Shown here: positions 56,453 through 63,768 of the stretch, one piece after another
Numbering within the stretch: the first letter of the stretch is position 1
Layout of the letters: the number at the start of each line of letters is the position of its first letter
NCBI GenBank assembly: GCA_945861085.1
Contig: OX244046.1
Coordinates: 3,472,001 to 3,536,000, forward strand
Reading direction: 5' to 3'
DNA length: 64,000 bases
Origin: Clostridioides difficile_D
GTDB taxonomy: Bacteria; Bacillota; Clostridia; Peptostreptococcales; Peptostreptococcaceae
Made by a program: the position numbers and the translations under genes
The notes under the pieces: generated by a model
What the model saw: only the letters and a program-made list of their open reading frames with translations
Databases searched by the model: none
Told to the model about the DNA's origin: nothing

Positions 56453-57474
56453 TGAGTAAAAACAACTGCTTAGATTTAATTTTTGAAAAAGTAGACCCTT
56501 TAAGTGTTGGCATGAGTTCAGAAAATCTTTCACAACTTGAACCTTTGATAATCTCACAATATAGCAACATAAATGGAATAATTATCGCAAGAAAAGGAAG
56601 TGTCGTCTTTGAAAAGTACTATAATGGATATAATGCTGATAACACTTTTCATGTTGCATCAGTTACAAAAAGTATTATATCAGCCTTAATAGGTATTGCA
56701 ATAGATAAAGGATATATAAAAGATGTTAACCAAAAGGTTGTTGATTTTTTCCCTGAATACACTTGTAGTCCTTCTGAAATATGTAAAAAGGCAGTAACTA
56801 TACGTCACCTACTTACAATGACTGCACCATATCCTTTTAAAAATATGAATGAGTCTTTAGAGAGACTTTGCAAACAAAAAGATTGGATAAAATATACCTT
56901 GAATCAACTTGGTCAAAAAGGTGAAATTGGTACTTTCAAATATTCTTCAGCTGGAACGCACCTACTTTCAGCTATTATAACAAAAACTACTGGAAAATCT
57001 GCTCGTGAATTTGCTAATAAATACTTATTTAAACCTATTGGTATGAAAATTATACCAGATTATGATATGAAAGATTTTGGTTTTGAAGATTTCTTTGGAA
57101 AAAATCTTAAGGGTTGGGCAAAAGATAGACAGGGCAATTCTACAGGTGGCTGGGGACTTACATTGAGTGCTAGAGATATGTTACGATTTGGTTTTCTGTA
57201 TTTAAATAATGGTATTTGGAATAATAAACGTATTATATCTAAATCATGGATTGAAGAATCAGTTAAAATGAATAGTAATGAGTACGGTTATCTATGGTGG
57301 TTATGTAAAAAAGATGGAGTTTTGTGGTATTCAGCAATGGGAGCTGGAGGAAATGCTATCTGTTGTATCCCACAATACGACTTAGTGATAGCCATACCAT
57401 CTAAGATAGTGTTTAAACCTCGTGATAGATGGGAGCTTATTGAAAAACACATAATTACTTCTATAATAGACTAA
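56452..57474 (+). CDS. Serine hydrolase of the beta-lactamase/penicillin-binding fold
   Basis: 340 residues, PF00144-like. SxxK: S70-V-T-K73 in FHVASVTKSIISALIG; second motif KYSSAGTH (Tyr of YxN-type site); GGWGLTLSARDMLRFG and a late MGAGGNAI in place of KTG/HxG. No signal peptide, so it works in the cytoplasm; esterase or peptidase activity is more likely than beta-lactam hydrolysis. Translationally coupled (TAATG) to the UvrA-like gene, thus part of one operon. Confidence 0.85.
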   Translation: MSKNNCLDLIFEKVDPLSVGMSSENLSQLEPLIISQYSNINGIIIARKGSVVFEKYYNGYNADNTFHVASVTKSIISALIGIAIDKGYIKDVNQKVVDFFPEYTCSPSEICKKAVTIRHLLTMTAPYPFKNMNESLERLCKQKDWIKYTLNQLGQKGEIGTFKYSSAGTHLLSAIITKTTGKSAREFANKYLFKPIGMKIIPDYDMKDFGFEDFFGKNLKGWAKDRQGNSTGGWGLTLSARDMLRFGFLYLNNGIWNNKRIISKSWIEESVKMNSNEYGYLWWLCKKDGVLWYSAMGAGGNAICCIPQYDLVIAIPSKIVFKPRDRWELIEKHIITSIID

Positions 57475-57493
57475 TTAGTCTTAGATAGCCAAA

Positions 57494-57518
57494 CCCTCCA
57501 CTATAACACCAGACTTTT
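57494..57518. repeat. Shared leader/operator motif, copy 1
   Basis: CCCTCCACTATAACACCAG followed by ACTTTT lies in the 95-bp spacer before the tandem-MerR gene; a near copy (58317-58340) precedes the MFS gene. Here AACACCA also pairs with TGGTGTT (57507-57530). It may be a regulator-binding site or transcribed leader; it contains CCTCC, complementary to the SD. Confidence 0.6.
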
Positions 57519-57569
57519 GTTTGGTGTTATTATGACTAGTACTATATATCTAAAAGGAGTTGAATACTA

Positions 57570-58316
57570 ATGGACACTTACACGACATCAGAGGTAGCAG
57601 ATTTAATTGGTGTACATCCTAATACAGTACGTTTATATGAAGAACTCAACTTAATACCTAAACCTAAGCGTAATACCAATGGTTATCGTATCTTTAATGA
57701 TTTTCATATAGAACAATTTAGATTTGCTCGTACAGCCATGAAAATTGAAGTGGTACAAAGAGGATTAAGAAAAGATGCTCTTGAGATTGTCAGAACATCA
57801 GCAAATAGAGAGTTTGACAAGGCTATTTGTCTTGTAAATCAATACTTACAACAATTAGAAATAGAAAAATCTAATGCCGAGGAAGCACTTACTATTGTTA
57901 CACAGATTTTAAATGGAAATACTCCAGAAACAGATAAACTCTTTTTAACTAGAAAAGAAACTGCAGAACACTTAAATGTTACAATAGATACTTTGAGAAA
58001 TTGGGAAATGAATGGTTTGTTAAAAGTAAAAAGAAAACAAAACGGTTATCGTGTATATACTGACGAAGATATAAAACGACTTAAAATCATAAGCGCACTT
58101 CGTTGTGCAAACTATTCTCTTTCAGCTATTTTACGAATGCTAAATGCTTTATCTTCTAATCCGAATACTAATATTAAAACTGTCCTTGACACTCCAAAAG
58201 ACGATGACGAAATTATCTCAGTATGTGACAAACTGATAACTTCATTGAAAGAAGCTGAACATAACGCAAAAACCATGAAATCTCATCTTCAAATTATGAA
58301 AAAACAATTTTCCTAG
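57570..58316 (+). CDS. Regulator with two MerR-type HTH domains in one chain
   Basis: 248 residues. First HTH (1-70: TSEVADLIGVHPNTVRLYEELNLIPKP.R...GYR.F), a helical linker (85-120), a second HTH (127-200: TRKETAEHLNVTIDTLRNWEMNGLLKVKRKQNGYRVYTDEDIKRL) and a helical end. MerR proteins normally carry one HTH and dimerise; a tandem chain is uncommon. SD AAAGGAG. It lies before the MFS pump gene, with the same motif upstream of both, suggesting it controls itself and the pump. Confidence 0.87.
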   Translation: MDTYTTSEVADLIGVHPNTVRLYEELNLIPKPKRNTNGYRIFNDFHIEQFRFARTAMKIEVVQRGLRKDALEIVRTSANREFDKAICLVNQYLQQLEIEKSNAEEALTIVTQILNGNTPETDKLFLTRKETAEHLNVTIDTLRNWEMNGLLKVKRKQNGYRVYTDEDIKRLKIISALRCANYSLSAILRMLNALSSNPNTNIKTVLDTPKDDDEIISVCDKLITSLKEAEHNAKTMKSHLQIMKKQFS

Positions 58317-58340
58317 CCCTCCACTCTAACTCCAGACTTT
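58317..58340. repeat. Shared leader/operator motif, copy 2
   Basis: CCCTCCACTCTAACTCCAG then ACTTT, immediately after the regulator stop. 21 of 24 positions agree with copy 1 at 57494-57517. Confidence 0.6.
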
Positions 58341-58391
58341 GATTTGTGTGCTATCCTTAAGAGCAAGAAAAATTCAACACACAAATCAAAG
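58337..58391 (+). promoter_or_regulatory. SD-sequestering leader hairpin before the MFS gene
   Basis: CTTTGATTTGTGTG (58337-58350) and its exact complement (58378-58391) form a 14-bp stem with a 27-nt loop. The right arm ends in the AAAG of the SD AAAGGAGG (58388-58395). If transcribed, folding would hide part of the SD 11 nt before the pump's ATG, giving possible translational control. Confidence 0.6.
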
Positions 58392-58401
58392 GAGGAATAG
58401 G

Positions 58402-59652
58402 ATGGAAAACAAAAATACTCATTCTACATGGAAGAAAAAAGTCATTATTTTTTTAGCAAGCCAATATATTTCCTTATTTGGCTCATCACTTGTACAGATG
58501 GCAATGATATGGTATGTCACACTTCAAACATCATCAGGTATATGGGTAACAGTTTTAACTGTATGTTCCTTTATACCTCAAATGATAATTTCTTTTTTTG
58601 CTGGTGTATGGGCAGACTATTACAATCGAAAGTTACTCATCATTGTATCAGATGCAATAATTGCTATGTCTACATTAGCTCTAATTCTATTTATGATGTC
58701 ATCAAATGGAACAACAAGTGAATTAATAGCCATATCAGTAATATCTGTTATACGTTCACTAGGAAGTGGTGTACAAACACCTGCTGTAAATGCAATGATT
58801 CCTCAACTTGTCCCAGAAGAACATTTAATGCGTTTTAATGGTATAAATGGTAGCTTACAGTCTATAGTACAGTTTATAGTTCCTATTGTGGCTGCGGCAA
58901 TCCTTGGCTTTGGTAATAAAATAAATCAAGTTCTTTTAATCGATGTATTTACTGCAATTATTGCTATTGTATTGTTGATATTTATCAAAATTCCTAAACA
59001 CGATATACCAAAACAAACTGAAAAAGTCTCATTTTTTGCGGATATGGTATCAGGAATAAAGTACTGTTTTTTAGATAAATTCATTAGAAAAGTGCTTTTT
59101 ACTTATGGAGCATTCATGCTTCTTTGTGTTCCATCAGGATTTCTCATAGGACTTTTGATTGAACGAACATTTGGTAAGGGCTATATATATCTGTCTATTA
59201 TTGAAATGATTGGATTTTTAGGTATGGTTTTAGGTGGATTGATTATAGGGGTCTTTGGTGGCTTTAAAAATAGAAATAAGACCTTTTTTCTAGCGATATT
59301 ATCTTATGCCATTTTTTCAATTATTCTAGGTCTTGTAACACAGGCTTGGCAATTTTTTATATTTATGTTTTTTACCAATTTTTCAATTCCAATTATTCAA
59401 GCATCAGCTATGACTATGTTACAAGAGCATGTAGAACCACAAATGCAAGGTCGAGTTCTTAGCTTACCTATTATCATATATACTGGTTTTATACCTCTTG
59501 GTATGGTGATTTTTGGTCCAATGGCAGATGTAATATCTATTAATAATTTAATAATCGTAGCAGGTATTATACTCTTATTCTTTGCTTTGGCTATCCCCTA
59601 CTCAAAACAGTTTTACAAGCAAGGAATATTTAAGTCAAGTGAATCTGAATGA
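58402..59652 (+). CDS. MFS efflux transporter (MefA/DHA3-like)
   Basis: 416 residues from ATG 58402 (SD AAAGGAGG, 6 nt); the frame is open upstream but without SD. Twelve membrane helices; N-terminal FLASQYISLFGSSLVQMAMIWYV and loop GVWADYYNRKLLIIVSD (MFS motif A) and RSLGSGVQTPAVNAMIPQLVPEEHLMRFNG are typical of the macrolide-efflux-like DHA3 group. Likely drug export with proton uptake; substrate unknown. Last gene of the resistance-like block. Confidence 0.9.
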   Translation: MENKNTHSTWKKKVIIFLASQYISLFGSSLVQMAMIWYVTLQTSSGIWVTVLTVCSFIPQMIISFFAGVWADYYNRKLLIIVSDAIIAMSTLALILFMMSSNGTTSELIAISVISVIRSLGSGVQTPAVNAMIPQLVPEEHLMRFNGINGSLQSIVQFIVPIVAAAILGFGNKINQVLLIDVFTAIIAIVLLIFIKIPKHDIPKQTEKVSFFADMVSGIKYCFLDKFIRKVLFTYGAFMLLCVPSGFLIGLLIERTFGKGYIYLSIIEMIGFLGMVLGGLIIGVFGGFKNRNKTFFLAILSYAIFSIILGLVTQAWQFFIFMFFTNFSIPIIQASAMTMLQEHVEPQMQGRVLSLPIIIYTGFIPLGMVIFGPMADVISINNLIIVAGIILLFFALAIPYSKQFYKQGIFKSSESE

Positions 59653-59694
59653 TATACTTAAATAGTTTAACTTGATTTATCTGATTAAAAATAA

Positions 59695-59808
59695 TGGTGT
59701 CTCAAAATGAACTTTTTAGTTCATAAAGAACTCTTTTTTGTATGAAATCAAGTATATTTTTATCATTTCAACAATGAAAAATAGGTTTATCTCGATTTTG
59801 AGACACCC
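59695..59808. mobile_element. MITE-like inverted-repeat element, copy 2
   Basis: About 114 bp with clear terminal inverted repeats: GGTGTCTCAAAAT (59696-59708) and ATTTTGAGACACC (59795-59807). Internal sequence closely follows copy 1 at 51356-51473 in the same orientation. No transposase in the window. Confidence 0.75.
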
Positions 59809-59861
59809 ATCTATTAACAAATAATTTTTGATAATATCTTTATTGACTTTATCTAATAATA

Positions 59862-59904
59862 CCTCCATTTATATCATCAATTAAATTTATGATACAAATG
59901 GAGG
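59862..59904. other. 16-bp inverted repeat downstream of the ABC-2 permease
   Basis: CCTCCATTTATATCAT (59862-59877) and ATGATACAAATGGAGG (59889-59904), one mismatch. No T run on either side; possibly a terminator or binding site. The rest of the 59653-59973 gap is the MITE copy. Confidence 0.55.
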
Positions 59905-59973
59905 AAAATAAAGCTATTTGTATAGTTTAAGTACCTATTAAATTTTCCACTAAGTGGCTCTAATTATGCTGAG

Positions 59974-60990
59974 TTATCTACTAAAAGATAGCTTTCTTTT
60001 TTTATCTAAAATCATATACAACATAAACCATGCTACACAATGTACGACTAAAATTAAAATATCCTTTACAATAATGGCATTACCATTAATAATCTCCATA
60101 ATACCATTAAATGTAGCAACTGATGGCATTATATAACATAAATTCCCTGCACCACTCATATCAACCCCTAGAATATATATTAATAAAGGAGCACCTATAA
60201 ATAAAATCATTACTATTTTAATATAAACAATTCCCACCATAAGACCTTCTGACAACTTCCCAATAAATAGACCTATTAGTGATGAAATAAATGCTGAAAA
60301 TACAACAAGTAACAACATCATTATCGTATCTAATATTGAAATATCCAAACATATAAATACAGTTATCATTGAAGATAAGCACCCACATAAAAGACCCAAA
60401 AATACTTTCTGTATAATATACTGACTTCTACTCTGTGGTAAAACTTCATTTATAAACGATATTCCATCTTCTTTTTCAGATATAATATTCATTGCATTAA
60501 AGGTACATCCCATAAACATAGCAGTAATTAAAATCATAGCAATAAAAACATTTTGAAACTCTTTTAAAATATTATCTTTAGGCAATATTGTAACCTCAAC
60601 ATCTTTTAAATCTCCCTTTAGTATAAAAATCTCTGGCAATGTCTTTGCGACATTTTTTATAGCATTAATTTCATTTCCATAAAGCATAGTTTTTATCCCT
60701 TTACCATCTCTAACAACTCCAATCATATCTGTTTTAATATCTTTAACTTCACTTATTAAATTATTTTCTGTTTGATATACACTTACTGTGCCATAACTCT
60801 TTAACCACTGCTCCGTTTGTACAGGAAGTGTATCTTTTACTATACCAAAACGTAATTCTCCTAATGAAGATATATCAATACTTCCCATAAAATTTATTAA
60901 AATTGCCATAACAACTGGTAAAAAGAAGGAAATTATACACATTTTATCTTTTCTTATACTCTTCAACTGGTAACGTAATCCTATCAACAC
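59974..60990 (-). CDS. ABC-2 type transporter permease
   Basis: 338 residues. One N-terminal helix (about 18-38), a soluble loop (45-160), then five helices with the ABC-2 pattern (MFMGCTFNAMNIISEKEDGISFINEVLPQSRSQYIIQKVF). Start is GTG at 60990 or TTG at 60987; SD AAGGAGGGG is 2-4 nt before the first and better placed for the second. Its start follows the broken first permease directly. Exports an unknown lipid, peptide or drug with the ATPase at 62018-62863. Confidence 0.85.
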   Translation of the reverse strand: MLIGLRYQLKSIRKDKMCIISFFLPVVMAILINFMGSIDISSLGELRFGIVKDTLPVQTEQWLKSYGTVSVYQTENNLISEVKDIKTDMIGVVRDGKGIKTMLYGNEINAIKNVAKTLPEIFILKGDLKDVEVTILPKDNILKEFQNVFIAMILITAMFMGCTFNAMNIISEKEDGISFINEVLPQSRSQYIIQKVFLGLLCGCLSSMITVFICLDISILDTIMMLLLVVFSAFISSLIGLFIGKLSEGLMVGIVYIKIVMILFIGAPLLIYILGVDMSGAGNLCYIMPSVATFNGIMEIINGNAIIVKDILILVVHCVAWFMLYMILDKKRKLSFSR

Positions 60991-62018
60991 TACCCCTCCT
61001 TAACCAACTCTTTGTTAAAAATATTTTTTACAAGTAAAAACAAAACTATTATTGTCAAAGAACACACCATAAAATAGAGCAATTCATTTGAAAAATTCAT
61101 GAAAAACGCATTTTTAAGTTTACTATAAACATGATAGAAAGGATGATATTTAATCCAACCTATTTCAAAGGATGTATTTGCAGATAGAAATACAGGTGTA
61201 GTTATAAATACAGCAACCACAAGATATACAAGAGAAAATTGTTTAAAATCTCTTAATAACATTGAACAGCCAAAACCAATCAAAGACATAATAATTGATA
61301 AAATACTAGCTTAAACTAATACTTGAGGAAGTATTTTTATTCCTTCAGAAAATCCAACATTAAGTACTACTAAAAATACTGTAAAACATAGGTCACATAT
61401 CAAAAAAGCAACTATTTTTGATAATATAAAAAGACTTCTTTTTACAGGTAAAATACCAGTGATACGCATTACGCCCATCTGTTTTTCTTTAAATAATAAA
61501 GAGGCAATTCCTAGAAATCCAATAGCTACAATTTCAAAGAATAAAATCTCACAAGTCATTTCTTTTCTTTGTTTTATCTCAGATGTGTCCTTATCATTTA
61601 TTTGAATTATTGCATTTTTGTCCGATATTTTAGTATTATTATCTTTTTCTGATGATAATAATGACAACGCATAATCAGTTCTATAATTGTCAACTCTTTT
61701 AATACTTTCATGTAAAATTACTTTTGGCTTACTAGCACTCATATCAATACAAACTGCATTTGTATCTTCATCAAGTTTTGCTTTTAATTCATTTATAGAA
61801 GAAACTTGATTAATTAATGGAGATGCACTCATGCTTATATTCTCTGGATTATACAGATATACATTATTATGATAGCTATCTTCATCCATAAACTTTACAT
61901 AACCAAAGTTAATATAGCATGAATAAAGTATGAGAGAGCCAAGTGTCAGTACAAAAAATTTGCCATAAATCATCATCCAAAAATCTTTTTTTATTAAAGT
62001 GAAAAATTTAGAATACAT
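60990..62018 (-). pseudogene. ABC-2 permease interrupted by an in-frame TAA
   Basis: One reading frame of 343 codons, broken by a single TAA at 61311-61313. Upstream 235 residues give the N-terminal helix, the loop and the first ABC-2 helices (…GIKILPQVLV); after the stop the frame continues ASILSIIMSLIGFGCSM to a normal end, with helices and KNIFNKELVKEG. The whole length equals the neighbouring permease (338). A reinitiation ATG at 61289 lacks an SD. The 5' end overlaps the ATPase stop (TAATG). Without suppression the transporter lacks one half, unless the second permease forms homodimers. Confidence 0.85.
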
Positions 62019-62863
62019 TACTCTAACATCCTTCCTGTGTATTTAATAAAAACTTCTTCTAGTGTGGGTTCTTTGGAATGTACACTTAAGATTTCATCGT
62101 ATTTAAAAGTTATTCCAGACTCTAATTCTTGTATATCTAAAATTTTAATATCTCGATTTCCATTATGTATAAATTCCACTTCCATTTTATTATTACTATT
62201 TTCCATTTTTAAATTTTTAGGGCTATCTATTGCCATAATCTTACCATCTGCAATAAAAGCCACATTATTACACATTAAATCTGCATCTAGCATATTATGA
62301 GTAGTCAAAAATATAGTTGTTCCTTTTTTTCGTTCTTCTTCAATAATCTTACGAAATAGCACAGCTCCAGATGGGTCAAGTCCACTAGTAGGCTCATCTA
62401 AAAACAACAATTTAGGATTACTTACCAATGCTCTTGCCATGCTAATACGTTGCTTCATACCTTTTGAATAAGACAATACAGGCTTATTTATAAACTCCTT
62501 CTTAAACTCTAACAAATCTAAGAGTTCATATATATCTCTCCTTTGATTTTTAGGATAAAAAGACGAAAAATATTCTAGATTATCAATTGCACTTAAGTTC
62601 GCATATAAATAAGGAAATTCAAATAAAACACCAATCTTTTGGTATAAGGACTCTGTGTATGCTTCAACCTCTTGACCAAAAAGGGATACGTGACCATTGT
62701 ACCCTTTTAAAACACCATTTAAGATTTTTTGTGTTGTGGATTTTCCTGAACCATTAGGTCCAAGAAATCCAAATATTTCTCCTTCTTTTACTTCAAAATT
62801 AAGTCCATGTAATATCTGTTTATCTTTTCCATAAGAAAATTTCAACTCCTCGACTTTTATCAT
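62018..62863 (-). CDS. ABC transporter ATPase
   Basis: 281 residues. Walker A GPNGSGKST, Q-loop GVLFEFPYLYANLS, signature LSYSKGMKQR (a variant of LSGGQ usual in this CcmA/NatA-like group), Walker B LLFLDEPTSGLDP, switch H in LTTHNM, and a C-terminal extension (215-281). Energises the two ABC-2 permeases. Its ATG overlaps by 4 nt (ATGA) the stop of a 42-residue membrane protein gene. Confidence 0.92.
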   Translation of the reverse strand: MIKVEELKFSYGKDKQILHGLNFEVKEGEIFGFLGPNGSGKSTTQKILNGVLKGYNGHVSLFGQEVEAYTESLYQKIGVLFEFPYLYANLSAIDNLEYFSSFYPKNQRRDIYELLDLLEFKKEFINKPVLSYSKGMKQRISMARALVSNPKLLFLDEPTSGLDPSGAVLFRKIIEEERKKGTTIFLTTHNMLDADLMCNNVAFIADGKIMAIDSPKNLKMENSNNKMEVEFIHNGNRDIKILDIQELESGITFKYDEILSVHSKEPTLEEVFIKYTGRMLE

Positions 62864-62988
62864 CTATCATAGCCTCCTTCATCATTTTTTTCTTTTTGTC
62901 GTCTATCCCACCACTTTATAAATTTAATTTTAAATGGAATAGAAACCAAGACTATCAATACAATAGCCAACCATGTATACCATTTCAT
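62860..62988 (-). CDS. 42-residue single-helix membrane protein coupled to the ABC operon
   Basis: ATG at 62988 with a strong SD (AAGGGGGAG, 5 nt spacer). Sequence: MKWYTWLAIVLIVLVSIPF as one membrane helix, then a basic, Trp-containing cytoplasmic tail (KIKFIKWWDRRQKEKND) to TGA at 62860-62862, overlapping the ATPase ATG. Translational coupling and the SD argue strongly that it is real. Not recognised; could be a small regulatory subunit or leader for translation of the transporter. Confidence 0.75.
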   Translation of the reverse strand: MKWYTWLAIVLIVLVSIPFKIKFIKWWDRRQKEKNDEGGYDR

Positions 62989-63094
62989 AAGTACTCCCCC
63001 TTCCAAGCTTATTTAATTACTCTTCTATTTTTTAATTTATTTTATTTCTATTTGGTGAAATCAAAGTGTGTCTCTGGTGAAATTTAAGTGAAAT

Positions 63095-63131
63095 AATAAA
63101 AAGCCCTGTTTTCACCAAGAAAACAAGACTT
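63095..63131 (-). terminator. Intrinsic terminator without an intact upstream gene
   Basis: On the minus strand AAGTCTTGTTTTC (63119-63131) pairs along all 13 positions (with G-U) with GAAAACAGGGCTT (63101-63113), followed by TTTTT. The only candidate upstream is the relic at 63137-63205. Confidence 0.75.
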
Positions 63132-63136
63132 CTTCA

Positions 63137-63205
63137 TTAAGCTTTTTTAGATTTTATTTTTTGAGATACCTCTGCAAACAAAGACAAGCATTTTACATCA
63201 AATCT
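63137..63205 (-). pseudogene. Possible C-terminal gene relic
   Basis: 22 codons without a start, ending FAEVSQKIKSKKA and TAA, placed six bases before a good terminator. Coding-like composition and position suggest the tail of a deleted gene. Family not recognised. The surrounding 63003-63427 gap is otherwise AT-rich; CAATGGA/TCCATTG (63378-63395) forms a small hairpin. Confidence 0.3.
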
Positions 63206-63427
63206 TTATATATTTATAAATTAATATTAAGTTGTTCATCAAGCTGAATTCTTTTAATTTAGAATAATTTATTTTTTTAATAACAAAAATAAGGTAAGTG
63301 ATATATTAATAAATCGTGTCAAAATGCTCAACTCTCTATAGCTGTCATTTATATAATAATGATTAAATAAATAACAATGGAATCATCCATTGTAAACATG
63401 TTTAAAAGAGTTGAATCAAATACTTAC

Positions 63428-63458
63428 TTGTGTTAAAGGTAACTTTAACGTGTATAAT
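63428..63458 (+). promoter_or_regulatory. MerR-type promoter before the mutase relic
   Basis: TTGTGT (63428-63433), a 19-bp spacer and perfect TATAAT (63453-63458). The spacer holds GTTAAAG-GTAA-CTTTAAC, a 7-bp inverted repeat. Layout equals that at 43627-43657. Confidence 0.65.
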
Positions 63459-63475
63459 AAATTTGAGGTGATAAA

Positions 63476-63768
63476 ATGAAAAATGTTTTATATTTAATGC
63501 ATCACGGAGAAACATTATTTAATAAACTACATAAAATACAAGGTTTGTGTGATTCTCCGTTAACAGCAACAGAAATTCAACAAGCTAAAATTGCTGGAGA
63601 ATACTTTAGAAATAATAAGATTTTTTTGATGATGCTTATTGCTCAACTTATGAAAAGACTTCGGATACATTGGAATGTATTGCAGATATACCCTGTTTAA
63701 AAGGATTAAAAGAATGGAATTTTTATTGTTATAAAGGAGGTTGGCGTAAGTGGAAATTAGAATGTTAA
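63476..63768 (+). pseudogene. Histidine phosphatase/phosphoglycerate-mutase-like relic, frameshifted
   Basis: Begins MKNVLYLMHHGETLFNKLHKIQG and CDSPLT, the N-terminus of the dPGM/histidine-phosphatase family, but the invariant Arg of RHGET is His. After NNKI the frame shifts at a run of seven T (63619-63626); in the +1 or -1 frame the expected sequence goes on (FFDDAYCSTYEKTSDTLECIADIPCLKGLKEWNFY), ending at TAA 63766-63768 after about 97 codons, half a normal protein. Downstream it overlaps the start of a LysR gene. Not functional. Confidence 0.85.

Noticed and set aside
56452..57474. True beta-lactamase resistance gene
   Set aside because: No signal peptide and the late KTG/HxG motif is not typical; only the fold and SxxK are supported.
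51350..59812. Intact composite transposon or prophage
   Set aside because: No transposase, integrase, structural phage genes or target-site duplications were seen; only non-coding inverted-repeat elements.
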